A stretch of DNA of 64,000 nt from Reichenbachiella versicolor (GCF_003171675.1 NZ_QFZQ01000005.1:372001-436000), one strand, 5' to 3'; positions 16,666 through 26,634 are shown, counted from the first letter of the stretch. Program-made: numbers and translations. Notes: generated from the sequence alone by a model not told the origin.

Positions 16666-18024
16666 ATGGATACTAATTTGTCGCTTGAAAAAGCAACACG
16701 AATCAACTTGTTCGATTTTAAGTCGGTTCAAATGAGAACCTTTCACTTATCATGGTTGGCTTTCTTTCTCTGTTTCTTTGGATGGTTTGCTCATGCACCA
16801 TTAATGAACTCTACTATTGGTCCTGAAATGGACCTCACGAAAGCACAAAAAATCACAGCTTTCATTGCTTCTGTAGGTGTTACAATCTTTGCTAGATTAT
16901 TAATTGGTAGTCTTTGCGATAAAATCGGCCCTAGAAAAAGCTATACTTATTTATTACTCTTCGGAGCTATAGCTGTTGCTGCATCTTCTTTCGCCTACAA
17001 CTGGGAAACGTATTTAATCTCTAGGATGGCTATCGGTGTAATAGGCGCTTCATTTGTAATTACTCAATACCATACAACTAGAATGTTTGCTCCTAACGCA
17101 GTAGGTATTGCAAATGCCACTACTGCTGGTTGGGGTAACCTAGGAGGAGGTGTCACTCAAGCTGTAATGCCATTAATCGCATCTGGCATGTTGGCTTTTG
17201 GGTTTGCGGAATCAGAGCTATCAAAATGGAGACCAGCTATGTTTGTTCCGGCCGCAATAATGTTGATAGTAGCTTACTTATACTGGAAGTTTACTAAAGA
17301 TACTCCTAAAGGTAACTTCGATGAAGCACCTGAAGAAAGGTCCGTAAAGAAAGAAGGTGAGTCAGGACTATTTATGTCAGCTGTAAAAGATAAAAGAGTT
17401 TGGATTCTATTCGCAATCTATGGTGCTTGTTTCGGTCTTGAGCTATTCGTAAATGGAAGAGCTGCAACTTATTATCAAACCAAATTTATGCTGAATGAAA
17501 CCACGGCTGGATTGATCGCTGCCTTGTTCGGTTTAATGAACCTGTTTGCTAGATCAACAGGAGGATATCTAGGAGATAAATTCTCTAGAACTGGAGGACT
17601 AGCTGGTAGAGTAAAATGGTTAGTTCTGGTACTTTTAGCAGAAGGGGCTGCTTTGGTTTTATTTTCACGAATGGATCTGTTAGGACCTGCCATTACTACA
17701 ATGATTATTTTTTCACTTTTTGTGCAAATGGCAGAAGGCGCCACGTATTCAGTAGTTCCGTTCATTAATAAAAAATCACTTGGAGCAGTTGCGGGTATCG
17801 TCGGTGCTGGTGGGAATGTAGGGGCTGTAATCTATGCTCAGTTCTTACTGAGAAGTGGTTCTTCACTACAGGATAGTTTTATGTACTTTGGATTGGCTGT
17901 TGTAGCAATTAGTCTTCTTGGATTCGGTATCAAATTTTCTAAAGATGATGAAGAAGCGGCTATAGAAGAACAAAAACGACTAGAAGAGTTTGAAAGTAAA
18001 CTAAAATTAAAGAAAGTAGCTTAG
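16666..18024 (+). CDS. NarK/NasA-type nitrate/nitrite porter (MFS)
   Basis: This 452-residue protein has about 12 membrane helices. The family hallmarks are FHLSWLAFFLCFFGWFA in helix 1 and the glycine-rich nitrate signature ATTAGWGNLGGGVTQ near residue 150, with a second one (AGIVGAGGNVGAVIYAQ) near residue 380. These mark the nitrate/nitrite porter family of the major facilitator superfamily. Whether it imports nitrate or exports nitrite cannot be told. No nitrate or nitrite reductase gene is nearby. Upstream TACGTA dyads suggest regulation. Confidence 0.9.
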   Translation: MDTNLSLEKATRINLFDFKSVQMRTFHLSWLAFFLCFFGWFAHAPLMNSTIGPEMDLTKAQKITAFIASVGVTIFARLLIGSLCDKIGPRKSYTYLLLFGAIAVAASSFAYNWETYLISRMAIGVIGASFVITQYHTTRMFAPNAVGIANATTAGWGNLGGGVTQAVMPLIASGMLAFGFAESELSKWRPAMFVPAAIMLIVAYLYWKFTKDTPKGNFDEAPEERSVKKEGESGLFMSAVKDKRVWILFAIYGACFGLELFVNGRAATYYQTKFMLNETTAGLIAALFGLMNLFARSTGGYLGDKFSRTGGLAGRVKWLVLVLLAEGAALVLFSRMDLLGPAITTMIIFSLFVQMAEGATYSVVPFINKKSLGAVAGIVGAGGNVGAVIYAQFLLRSGSSLQDSFMYFGLAVVAISLLGFGIKFSKDDEEAAIEEQKRLEEFESKLKLKKVA

Positions 18025-18051
18025 GCTATAAAAGACTTACATGATAACATG

Positions 18052-18079
18052 AAGACTACTCAATCGAGTGGTCTTTTTT
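18052..18079 (+). terminator. Intrinsic terminator of the narK-like gene
   Basis: The stem AAGACTACTC with GAGTGGTCTT (one G-U) has a 4-base loop and is followed by a T-run. Confidence 0.9.
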
Positions 18080-18172
18080 ATTTCCAGACCAAAGAATATA
18101 TACTTGCGGCCTTTTAAGTGATTTACCTATTATACTCTTTACGGAGTTACTCTATTGACGAAAAACCTAATA

Positions 18173-18189
18173 AACGTGAATTTTACGTT
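18173..18189. promoter_or_regulatory. AACGT-N7-ACGTT dyad upstream of the YfiR-like gene
   Basis: AACGT (18173-18177) and ACGTT (18185-18189) form an inverted repeat 15 bases before the ATG. It shares the ACGT core seen in front of the narK-like gene. Confidence 0.35.
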
Positions 18190-18203
18190 ACAAATCAATA
18201 ACA

Positions 18204-18713
18204 ATGAAAAAAACACCTATTAAATTGGCGCGTCTATCCCTTATTGTGCTCATGTTGTGCACAATCTCGTTCTCGTCAAAAGCACAAAACTTAGATAAGT
18301 ATAAAGCTCTGCTTGTATACAAAGTATCTGAGTACATTATATGGCCTGAAGAAGACCACGTAAAGAAAATTGGCGTATTCAAGGATGCAAGTATTTATAA
18401 GGATATAATGTCTTATGCTAGTAAGCGTGAGAACCTTGAAATAGTAACGCTAACTAGTGTATCTGATGCAGTGAATTGCGATATGGTATTCATTTCTACT
18501 GCTCATAACAAGGAACTTTACAATTACGCTAAAGGCATAGATAAGAAGAGTATTCTACTTGTAAGTGAAACGAAAGCACATATTCAGCGAGGTGCTGACT
18601 TGGTGATATATGTAGAAGACAATAAGTTAAAGTACTTATATAATGAGTCTAAAATAAACTTCAAAGGTCTTTCAGCCAGTAGTAAACTATCATCGCTAGG
18701 ACAAAGTATTTAG
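18204..18713 (+). CDS. YfiR-like (DUF4154) periplasmic protein
   Basis: This 169-residue protein has a signal peptide (about residues 1-27, ending SSKAQ). The YfiR/DUF4154 pattern follows: KYKALLVYKVSEYIIWPEE, IGVFKDASIY, and then CDMVFIS near the middle. In gammaproteobacteria YfiR is a periplasmic inhibitor of a diguanylate cyclase; family members in Bacteroidota are mostly uncharacterised. No GGDEF gene is adjacent, so the role stays open. Confidence 0.82.
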   Translation: MKKTPIKLARLSLIVLMLCTISFSSKAQNLDKYKALLVYKVSEYIIWPEEDHVKKIGVFKDASIYKDIMSYASKRENLEIVTLTSVSDAVNCDMVFISTAHNKELYNYAKGIDKKSILLVSETKAHIQRGADLVIYVEDNKLKYLYNESKINFKGLSASSKLSSLGQSI

Positions 18714-18739
18714 TTTAGTCGAATCATCATCATTCTATA

Positions 18740-18771
18740 AAGCACCTGTTGGAATCAATGGGTGCTTTTTT
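18740..18771 (+). terminator. Intrinsic terminator after the YfiR-like gene
   Basis: AAGCACCT pairs with GGGTGCTT over a 12-base loop and is followed by a T-run. Confidence 0.85.
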
Positions 18772-18829
18772 ATTAGTTGAACGGTTTACCACTCTTTAAA
18801 AAACTTATTTCGTATAATAACCAATCCAT

Positions 18830-20728
18830 CTAAGGATTGTCCTCTATACCAGAAAGCTCTTTGATCAGTAAATAACCATTAAAAGAATTAACTTTTAAAA
18901 CACCTGATTTTCGTTCTAAATACAAATGGTCAAAATTGATTCGATATTCAAAAGATTTAGTTCGTCCTTCTAGTATCATATGACTCGGATCAATAGCTGA
19001 ATTATAATCATTGCCATACTTAGATGATAATTCATTTGCCAATGAATCAAGAGGCAAACTTGCACTATCGTTTAGAGACTCAATCTTCATAGAGATACAC
19101 CCTTCACAGTCAAAGGAAATAGTATGCTCGACATTATTGACATTGATTGACTGTGTCTGTTTGCCATTACCTAAATACAATTGACCCAAATTGATTAAAT
19201 AATCATATCCTGAAATTTCAAGAAACTTGTCTTCATCATTTACCCAAAAAGAAAAGTAGTTGTAATCGTTATTGTATAAGTAAACTGCATTCAATCCCAA
19301 TGATTCCATGTAAATCTTTGCCTCATTAATATACCTATGAGAATCTGCTGAAATACTTATGAGAGAATCAAGATTTTGATTGTAAATCGACCTTATACTC
19401 ACAAAACCATGATGATCATCCAAATAGTTTAAAATGGAATACACTTCATTACTCAAAGAATCAGAAAGTGACGCTTTAAGTCTATTACTACCTACCTCAA
19501 GATAAGAATCACCCCTAAATTGCCAAGTCGGCTCAAACTTAGACTTATCATTTTCCAATAGATCATTTTCCTTCAAAATGGTCATCAATCTACTAACTTG
19601 ACTTCTTTCGCTGTATGAAAACATCCCCCAAGGACCAAATGACACTAAAACTAAAATGATGGCGAGTGAGACTGGAATAAACTTGATATTAGTCTTATTA
19701 ATTGAAAAATAAATTGACACTAGTGTCAGCCAAACACCGAGTAAAACAATCACATATCTGTTGATCGTCACACCATAATCTGAAATTCGCATTCCTATCG
19801 CTATGAAAAGAAGAATGACTAATGGGAACAGCAAATAATAATAGACTTTCGAAAACTTCTTAATCCACCCATTCCCGTTTTGAAATCCAAAAGGATGAAT
19901 CAGGAGAAAAGCTAATATACCTATCACTGACACGACAGAGATTAGATAGGAAACTATTCCTTTTGGCCAATTCCATAGACCAATGATCTTAACACCATAT
20001 GCATACAATATGATGATATAGAGTATTAGCAATGGCAACAATATATATTGGGTAAATATTTTCAGCCCTTTCGGGTACGAATAATCCTGTTCCAGCGCAT
20101 CAAAGTCAGTCGGAATGCCAGACAAAAAGAACCAAGTATTGAACAATCCTACAACTAAGAAAAAGGTGTCTAGATACTGCTCTTCATCGATATCCATCCC
20201 AAAAAGTGTATCAAGGGCAAAAAGGGCCAATACTAATCCCAGATAAAGCGCTAAAGAATACAAAATCGAGGTTAGAATTCGAAGAAAAAGAGACTTATTA
20301 TAGTTCCAAAAACCATTCAGCTGCTTTGTCCTAATGTATGGTATAAAAGATACTATGAGATGAACGATCAAATTGAAAATTCCATATCTAATATAAGGCA
20401 GAGAAGTGTTGTGAGTAACTTCTCTATCTGGAAAAGAAAAATATATCAGCACCAAAAAACTTATTGCAGCCCCATAAGTCAGTAATTCATATAGCCTATT
20501 ATTTAAATACTTCTCTTGAAAAATATTAACACAAAAAAAGAGAGGTATACCAAGTGCTGCTACCAATAAAGAATTGATAAACGGGAAATAGTTATCAATA
20601 CTATCCTCATATTCTACCATATAGATGCTAAGAAGTGATCCAATGAACCCACAAATAATAGAAAGAGGAAACCTTTTGAAAGAAGCTAGTGATGCTTTGG
20701 TCAAATAGGAAATAGATGGAAGTTTCAT
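18830..20728 (-). CDS. DUF4153 family membrane protein
   Basis: This 632-residue protein has about 11 to 12 membrane helices in residues 15-370. A hydrophilic, probably extracytoplasmic, C-terminal region follows. Segments such as LALFALDTLFGMDIDEEQY, GIPTDFDAL and FTQYILLPLLILYIIIL fit the DUF4153 family. The C-terminal part has a CEGC motif (FDCEGCISM). The function is unknown. It is a single gene with its 3' end facing the YfiR-like gene. Confidence 0.85.
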   Translation of the reverse strand: MKLPSISYLTKASLASFKRFPLSIICGFIGSLLSIYMVEYEDSIDNYFPFINSLLVAALGIPLFFCVNIFQEKYLNNRLYELLTYGAAISFLVLIYFSFPDREVTHNTSLPYIRYGIFNLIVHLIVSFIPYIRTKQLNGFWNYNKSLFLRILTSILYSLALYLGLVLALFALDTLFGMDIDEEQYLDTFFLVVGLFNTWFFLSGIPTDFDALEQDYSYPKGLKIFTQYILLPLLILYIIILYAYGVKIIGLWNWPKGIVSYLISVVSVIGILAFLLIHPFGFQNGNGWIKKFSKVYYYLLFPLVILLFIAIGMRISDYGVTINRYVIVLLGVWLTLVSIYFSINKTNIKFIPVSLAIILVLVSFGPWGMFSYSERSQVSRLMTILKENDLLENDKSKFEPTWQFRGDSYLEVGSNRLKASLSDSLSNEVYSILNYLDDHHGFVSIRSIYNQNLDSLISISADSHRYINEAKIYMESLGLNAVYLYNNDYNYFSFWVNDEDKFLEISGYDYLINLGQLYLGNGKQTQSINVNNVEHTISFDCEGCISMKIESLNDSASLPLDSLANELSSKYGNDYNSAIDPSHMILEGRTKSFEYRINFDHLYLERKSGVLKVNSFNGYLLIKELSGIEDNP

Positions 20729-20919
20729 ATGTTATAGTTTGAGCTGAATTTAGTGATTTTTTGTTCAGAAACAGCAATATGTGTTATAGCTCTTAATCAG
20801 ATGTTTAGGAGAATTTCATAATCTAATTGCGGTATTTCTTAAATGCACTAAATAGACTGGAAGATGGTGGTTTCAGCCATTACTTTAGTAGAAAAAGTCA
20901 GCAATCGAAAAATTTAGTC

Positions 20920-21288
20920 ATGATCAGAAACGCGTTTAAAATCCTATTAGTTGTTCTCTTATTTTCTAGTTCTTGGGTCTATCTCGTCTCTTTAGGAGAT
21001 AAGGATATACGTCAAGGAGATGCATTGATCGTATCACAGAAAAGTGAAGAGATCACGCTCAATTGGGAAAACGCTATAGATGACACTACTGACAGCTTTG
21101 TATTGTTTCGCTATGACGAATCCAATGAAGCTGACATACTGAAACAAATAGAATCAGGACATCAGTCAATGTTCAACTTTACCGACCATCCTGCCGTAGC
21201 TGGTATATATCGATATGAGGTAATGAAGGTCAATATTGATGGAGTTTATGAAAGTTTTGGTGAGGCTACAGTAGAGTATTCATTGTAA
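20920..21288 (+). CDS. Small membrane-anchored protein with fibronectin-III-like domain
   Basis: From the ATG at 20920 this encodes 122 residues: one N-terminal membrane helix (about residues 7-25), then a beta-sandwich-like region. TLNWENAIDD, SFVLFRYDE and AGIYRYEVMKVN resemble a fibronectin type III domain. The frame extends upstream to a TTG at 20827, but the ATG places the hydrophobic helix at the N terminus as expected. The function is unknown; it is probably anchored in the inner membrane facing the periplasm. Confidence 0.65.
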   Translation: MIRNAFKILLVVLLFSSSWVYLVSLGDKDIRQGDALIVSQKSEEITLNWENAIDDTTDSFVLFRYDESNEADILKQIESGHQSMFNFTDHPAVAGIYRYEVMKVNIDGVYESFGEATVEYSL

Positions 21289-21315
21289 AAAAATTCATAT
21301 AAGTTCATAATTGAG

Positions 21316-21349
21316 AAGCTCACAGCAAGCAATTTGTTGTGAGCTTTTA
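21316..21349 (+). terminator. Intrinsic terminator after the FN3-like gene
   Basis: A 13-bp stem (AAGCTCACAGCAA with TTGTTGTGAGCTT, one G-U) is followed by TTTTA. Confidence 0.88.
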
Positions 21350-21395
21350 TTTTACTATTTCTCTGGTCAAACCTCCTATCTATGTTCATATTTCG

Positions 21396-22724
21396 TCATG
21401 TAGCAAGCTCAAACTCTATGGCAGTTCCCTTGTTCACTTCACTAGAGATCCGCATGGTCGAACCATGTACTTTGAGCAATGATTGACATATCTTAAGTCC
21501 TAGTCCAGTACCTGATTCCATATTAGTACCTTTTCTTGAATTAAAAGTAGATTCTAAACGTTTAACTCTAACTTCATCCATCCCTACACCATGGTCTATC
21601 ACATAAAAACTAACTCTTCCTGCCCCTGAAGAACTCACCTTCAGTTCGATTGAACTTCCTTGTTGACTAAACTTCAAAGCATTGCTAATTAGATTTCTCA
21701 ATACCGCCTTTATCATATCAGGGTGACATTTGACTTGACTGACTTGAATTTGGTAATGAAGATCAACACCCTTTTTAGTCAACTGATCATTGAATATAAA
21801 ACTTAAATCTTGGGCAGCTTGATTCACATCCAAACTCGCCATCTCAATATTTACAGAACTTGCTTGACTCTTAATCCAGACTAATATGTCGTTGATCAGA
21901 AAATCGACCATTAACACCTGATCATCCAATCGAGCTAAGAAATTCCTTGATTCTTCTTCAGTGATTGACTTACTTTTTGTTAAATCTAAAATAGCTCGAA
22001 GGTTGGCAATAGGGGATCTCAAATCATGCGCTAGCACGGAAATAATATTTTTTCTCAAATTGCTTTCTTCATTGACTCGATCCAGACTCTTATTAAGCTT
22101 TTCTCCCTTTTTCTCAAGCCTATTGGTATGCAAAAAATCAGCTCGTTGATAATGTTCAGTTCTATACTTTATCATCAGGGTACCAATGTAAGTCATACCA
22201 TGAATCATGAGGTAATTGATCTTAGTAGTCACTGTAAAGGAAGGCCACCCCAAAAAGATCAAAATTGTAGTTAGTACCACCATAGGTAGCGTCAAATAAA
22301 GTAGATGCTTGTAAATGATCCCTGAGAAAGAATAACAAGCCACTATCACTACTAAGAAGATACTGACCATTCCCGACCCGTCACCATCGTTGATTAGCAA
22401 TAAGGTCAACTGACTAATCATTGTGAACAAAAACAGAAATATTCCTAGCTTAAAAAAACGACCTACTCCATAGATATGCCTTGAAAATAAGAGGTAGAGA
22501 ATCAAGCAAACCGGTAATATGATATAGCCTTGGAATTTAATTGAATCCATACCTCTATCTGTCGGTAACCACATGTCCCTAACCACATAGATCGAATTGA
22601 ATAAAATCAATAAGACGATAAATCGCTTTATATAGATGAGCTCAAGAGAAACAAAGCGTTGGCGAAATTCTCTTTCAATATTTTCATCCTCAAATACTAG
22701 GTTAAATGGGTTTATTGGTTTCAT
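21396..22724 (-). CDS. Sensor histidine kinase
   Basis: This 442-residue protein has about six N-terminal membrane helices (residues 30-190) and no obvious extracytoplasmic sensor. A short coiled coil leads to the HisKA domain with the phospho-acceptor His in VLAHDLRSPIANL (about residue 235). The HATPase domain has NLISNALKF (N box), VIDHGVGMD (G1) and GTGLGLKICQSLL (G2). No response regulator is adjacent, so the output is unknown. The hydrophobic sensor may read the membrane or a small molecule. Confidence 0.93.
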   Translation of the reverse strand: MKPINPFNLVFEDENIEREFRQRFVSLELIYIKRFIVLLILFNSIYVVRDMWLPTDRGMDSIKFQGYIILPVCLILYLLFSRHIYGVGRFFKLGIFLFLFTMISQLTLLLINDGDGSGMVSIFLVVIVACYSFSGIIYKHLLYLTLPMVVLTTILIFLGWPSFTVTTKINYLMIHGMTYIGTLMIKYRTEHYQRADFLHTNRLEKKGEKLNKSLDRVNEESNLRKNIISVLAHDLRSPIANLRAILDLTKSKSITEEESRNFLARLDDQVLMVDFLINDILVWIKSQASSVNIEMASLDVNQAAQDLSFIFNDQLTKKGVDLHYQIQVSQVKCHPDMIKAVLRNLISNALKFSQQGSSIELKVSSSGAGRVSFYVIDHGVGMDEVRVKRLESTFNSRKGTNMESGTGLGLKICQSLLKVHGSTMRISSEVNKGTAIEFELAT

Positions 22725-22850
22725 AGGCAGGTGAAAACCATCAACTATTTACTTATACTTTAATTTAATAAAGTTTGACAGAATTCCGTAACCTAAATAA
22801 AACTCTCCAACAAATGGGGCAGAGAATTAAACCTAATCAGCTATCTACGA

Positions 22851-25670
22851 TTAATGAGCTTCTAACCAATTCATCCCAATTCCCATACCTATCTCCATAG
22901 GAACTGGAAGTTCGATTGCATTCTTCATCATTTCTTCTACGTTGGATTTGAGCATGTCCAATTCATCAATATGTGCATCGAATACCAATTCATCATGTAC
23001 TTGCATGATCATCTTCGACTTGAGATTTTCCTCCTTCATCCATTTATGGATATTGATCATTGCGACTTTGATCATATCAGCGGCACTACCTTGAATAGGA
23101 GCATTGATGGCATTTCGCTCTGCAAAGCCTCTCTGTACAGCATTCCTAGAATTGATATCGCGTAAATACCTTCTTCGTCCCAAAATAGTCTCTACATACT
23201 CTAGTTCCTTAGCCTTATTGACTTGATCATCCATGTAAGACTTTATTTTAGGAAACTCAGTGAAGTATGCCTCAATTATCTCAGCTGCTTCTGTACGGCT
23301 GATGCCTATATTCTGAGATAATCCAAATGCAGAAATTCCATAGATCAGTCCAAAGTTGACCTCCTTAGCCTTGCGGCGAATGTCTGGAGTCATTTCTTCC
23401 ATAGGCACTTTAAAGACTTTGGATGCAGTAGTTGCGTGAATGTCTCTTCCATTTTTAAAAGCATCAATCATATGTTCATCTCCTGCAAACGCAGCTATAA
23501 TACGAAGCTCAATTTGCGAATAATCAGCAGCAAACAATTTATACTCTTCGCTTCTAGGTATGAAAGCCTTTCTGATTTCTCGCCCCTTCGCTGTACGAAT
23601 AGGAATGTTTTGAAGGTTTGGATTGTTAGAACTCAATCGACCTGTAGCAGCTACAGCCTGACGATAATCTGTGTGAATCAACCCATCCTTAGAACTGATC
23701 AATGCTGGTAATGCATCCACATAAGTAGACTTGAGCTTTTGGTATTCCCGGTATTCAAGAATCTTAGCTGCTATTTCATGTTCATTAGCTAGTTTGGAAA
23801 GTATTTCTTCACCAGTAGCGTACTGGCCGGTTTTAGTTTTCTTAGGCTTTTCGACAAGTTTCATCTTCTCGAAAAGTATCTCTCCAAGTTGTTTAGGTGA
23901 ATTGGTATTAAACTCTTGACCTGCTAGTTCAAAAATTTTATCCTGAGCCGTTACAGATAGTCCGTTGAGGTCTTTTGACATTTCTCCCAACACATCGGTA
24001 TCAATCTTCACTCCCGCATACTCCATATCAGCCAATACGATGCTCAATGGCTCTTCTACATCATGCAGAAGTTTACCTAGCTCCTTAGCTTCAATCTCCT
24101 CCGAAAGTTTATGCTTCAGCCTAAGCGTAATGTCTGCATCTTCACAAGCATAGTCAACGACTTCGGACACCGGAATATCTCGCATGTTTTTCTGGGACTT
24201 GCCTTTACCGATCAGGTTCTCAATCGGAACAGGTGTATAATTCAGATACACTTCAGAAAGCACATCCATCTTGTGGCGAGTTTCAGGATCTATTAAATAG
24301 TGAGCTAGTAAAGTATCAAAGAACTTACCCTTTACTTCAACACCATAATTTTTCATCACCTGAATATCATACTTAAGGTTCTGCCCTATTTTAATGATAG
24401 TATCATTTTCAAGTACCGATTTGAACTCGTCAGCTATAGATTGAGCCTCCTTCTGATCAGCCGGAAACGGAACATAATATGCCTCCTTAGCTTGATATGA
24501 AAAGGCTATACCTACTAATTCAGCTTCTTCAGGGTTAAGACTAGTCGTCTCTGTGTCAAAACAAAACTCATTTTGAATAGATAAGAAATGAACCAGAGAC
24601 TTCCTCAATTCAGGGGTATCTACTAAATAATAATCATGTTCAGCATTTGTAATATCTTCTTTTTCTTTTGGGATTGAAACTTCCTCCTTTTCTTCTTTAG
24701 GCGCACTCCCAAATAACCCCAATTGAGATGATGAGGCGGTAGCTTTTTTAGTAGCCTTGGCAGTAGAAGTAGACGTCTCAGATCCTCCTTCATCTCCAAA
24801 AATTCGCTTAAGTGTAGTCCTGAACTCTAGTTCCTCGAAAATCTTAGTAACCTCCTCCTTATTTGGTTCTTTATGCTTCAGAGCTTCTTCGTCAAACTCC
24901 AGTGGAACGTCAATTTTGATAGTTGCCAATTCTTTAGATAGAACACCTTGCTGTCCAAACTCTTCAACTTTCTCCTTCATCTTCCCCTTCAGGTCAGCGG
25001 TATTCTCCAGCAAGCCTTCTACACTTCCGTATTGCTTTACGAACTTGATAGCTGTTTTCTTTCCCACTCCTGGGATACCGGGAATGTTATCTACAGCATC
25101 TCCTTCTAGCCCAAGAATATCCCTCACCTGATCTACGTTATCAATCTCAAACTTGGCGAGTACCTCAGGAATTCCTAATACATCGACACCATTACCCATG
25201 TATGCAGGCTTATAGAGATAAATGTGTTCCTCCACAAGTTGAGCATAATCCTTATCTGGAGTCATCATGAATACTTCGAAATCTTTCCTTGCCGCTACCT
25301 TAGCAAAGGTTCCTATGATATCATCAGCTTCATATCCATCCAGCTCTAATACGGGAATATTGAACGCCCCTAACATATTTTTAATCACTGGAGCCGCCCA
25401 CCTGATATCTTCAGGAGTTTCATCTCTATTAGCCTTATATTCAGGAAACTTTTCATGTCTAAAAGTCGCAGCTTTAGTATCGAATGCTACTCCAATATGA
25501 GTTGGCTTCTCCTTTTTTAATATCTCCAACAGGGAATTGACAAACCCAAAAACAGCACTGGTATTCTGGCCTTTAGAGTTGACACGAGGGTTCTTACTAA
25601 ACGCGAAATGCGCTCTAAATATTAAAGCATAGGCATCTAGTAGGAATAGTTTCTTTTCAGGTTTGCTCAT
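22851..25670 (-). CDS. polA: DNA polymerase I
   Basis: This 939-residue protein has all three PolA domains. The 5'-3' exonuclease fills about residues 1-300 (LLDAYALIFRAHFAF, DGYEADDIIG). A Ser/Thr/Ala/Lys-rich linker of about 50 residues follows. The 3'-5' exonuclease has an intact Exo I motif (FDTETTSL), so proofreading is likely active. The polymerase has motif A (ADYSQIELRIIAA), motif B (RRKAKEVNFGLIYG) and motif C (MQVHDELVF). The gene lies 180 bases downstream of a 21-bp tandem repeat array on the same transcription strand. Confidence 0.97.
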   Translation of the reverse strand: MSKPEKKLFLLDAYALIFRAHFAFSKNPRVNSKGQNTSAVFGFVNSLLEILKKEKPTHIGVAFDTKAATFRHEKFPEYKANRDETPEDIRWAAPVIKNMLGAFNIPVLELDGYEADDIIGTFAKVAARKDFEVFMMTPDKDYAQLVEEHIYLYKPAYMGNGVDVLGIPEVLAKFEIDNVDQVRDILGLEGDAVDNIPGIPGVGKKTAIKFVKQYGSVEGLLENTADLKGKMKEKVEEFGQQGVLSKELATIKIDVPLEFDEEALKHKEPNKEEVTKIFEELEFRTTLKRIFGDEGGSETSTSTAKATKKATASSSQLGLFGSAPKEEKEEVSIPKEKEDITNAEHDYYLVDTPELRKSLVHFLSIQNEFCFDTETTSLNPEEAELVGIAFSYQAKEAYYVPFPADQKEAQSIADEFKSVLENDTIIKIGQNLKYDIQVMKNYGVEVKGKFFDTLLAHYLIDPETRHKMDVLSEVYLNYTPVPIENLIGKGKSQKNMRDIPVSEVVDYACEDADITLRLKHKLSEEIEAKELGKLLHDVEEPLSIVLADMEYAGVKIDTDVLGEMSKDLNGLSVTAQDKIFELAGQEFNTNSPKQLGEILFEKMKLVEKPKKTKTGQYATGEEILSKLANEHEIAAKILEYREYQKLKSTYVDALPALISSKDGLIHTDYRQAVAATGRLSSNNPNLQNIPIRTAKGREIRKAFIPRSEEYKLFAADYSQIELRIIAAFAGDEHMIDAFKNGRDIHATTASKVFKVPMEEMTPDIRRKAKEVNFGLIYGISAFGLSQNIGISRTEAAEIIEAYFTEFPKIKSYMDDQVNKAKELEYVETILGRRRYLRDINSRNAVQRGFAERNAINAPIQGSAADMIKVAMINIHKWMKEENLKSKMIMQVHDELVFDAHIDELDMLKSNVEEMMKNAIELPVPMEIGMGIGMNWLEAH

Positions 25671-25848
25671 GGGATTAAAATTTGTATCTGATTCGAATTC
25701 GCTAAGTTAGTAACAAGGCAACTGCGAGTGAACTTGTTACTAAACTAAAAACCTAGCTAAATATGGAAATTAGAAATTCTAATATAGAGTCAGAAAAATA
25801 CTATCACTTCTCGGATAGAGATATAAATGGAAAACCCCTTTTCTAAGC

Positions 25849-26142
25849 AACCGTCCAATAGAGTCACTACCATGTACTAGGGAGCTCCGACCATGTACCA
25901 GTCATCCACCACCACGTACTAGAGACTGCCGACCGTGTACTTTTGATTGCCAACCATGTACAAATGATCTACTACCATGTACTAGAGGCTACCGACTATG
26001 TACCAATGACAGACGACCATGTACTAGATACTCACGACCACGTACCAAAGGTCGCCAACCATGTACAAATGACTCACGACCACGTACTAGAGATTGCCGA
26101 CCATGTACAAATAACTCACGACCGCGTACCGACGAATACTTA
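25849..26142. repeat. Tandem array of 21-bp units with CCAYGTAC core
   Basis: Thirteen units start at exactly 21-base steps from 25870 to 26122, with no slippage. A decayed unit precedes them. The first eight bases are almost invariant: CCATGTAC in most units, CCACGTAC in three, with CCGTGTAC, CTATGTAC and CCGCGTAC once each. The other 13 bases alternate between a type with TAGAGAYTGCCGA and a type with AAATGACTCACGA, giving a 42-base higher order. 21 bp is two helical turns, so all cores face the same side. Read as protein the unit is a heptapeptide (D/N)HVxxxx, but there is no ATG start. The last unit overlaps the stop codon of the neighbouring membrane-protein gene. Confidence 0.95.
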
Positions 26143-26634
26143 CAAGAAGAAATCCACAAACCCTGAAAGGGAGTCCAAGACATCGTCTGCAAATGGTACT
26201 AGGTCACTAGCAAACTTCACTATCCAAGTGATCGGGTAAGTCTCCACGATACAAGCTATCCACATCCATTTGAAGATTTCACTTTTCTTACCTCCAAATG
26301 CATTCGCTAATACTGCACCTCCTATTGGCATAAATAATAGAGGAGTCAAAAAAGCAATACCCGGGACTCCATACTTTTGCCATATACGAACGTATCGCCG
26401 TGTCTTTGGAGAAAACAACTTCTTCTCTTTCTTTTTCATCAAACGTTGAGAGTAGTGACGAATTGGAGTACCAAAAAACGTTACAATGTAAATGGCAGCC
26501 ATCATCCCAAGAATCGTCAGCGTAGCAGTCATAAATACACTGAATTCAAACGAAGTACCTAGCAGCACCCCAAAGATGATCTTGAAAGTACTACCGAGAA
26601 ACACTATGAAACACTTGATGATATATTCTTGCAT
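26140..26634 (-). CDS. Small integral membrane protein, unknown function
   Basis: From the ATG at 26634 this encodes 164 residues. There are about four membrane helices: FIVFLGSTFKIIFGVLLG, then TLTILGMMAAIYIVTFFG, then VPGIAFLTPLLFMPIGGAV and a C-terminal pair. A basic cytoplasmic loop (RLMKKKEKKLFSPKTRR) separates them. PGIAFLTPLLFMPIGG recalls small-multidrug-export or DedA-like families, but I cannot assign it firmly. Upstream in-frame starts exist, but the extra 35 residues are basic and unlike a membrane-protein N terminus. They also overlap the divergent peptidase promoter region. Confidence 0.72.
   Translation of the reverse strand: MQEYIIKCFIVFLGSTFKIIFGVLLGTSFEFSVFMTATLTILGMMAAIYIVTFFGTPIRHYSQRLMKKKEKKLFSPKTRRYVRIWQKYGVPGIAFLTPLLFMPIGGAVLANAFGGKKSEIFKWMWIACIVETYPITWIVKFASDLVPFADDVLDSLSGFVDFFL

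Noticed and set aside
25849-26142. CRISPR array
   Set aside because: There are no unique spacers; the whole unit repeats every 21 bases with drift, and no cas genes are present.
25943-26239. Plus-strand frame reading through the 21-bp array
   Set aside because: It starts at a TTG within the array, has no signal or known domain, and any 21-bp repeat lacking in-frame stops would stay open; likewise the antisense heptad frame at 25989-26192.
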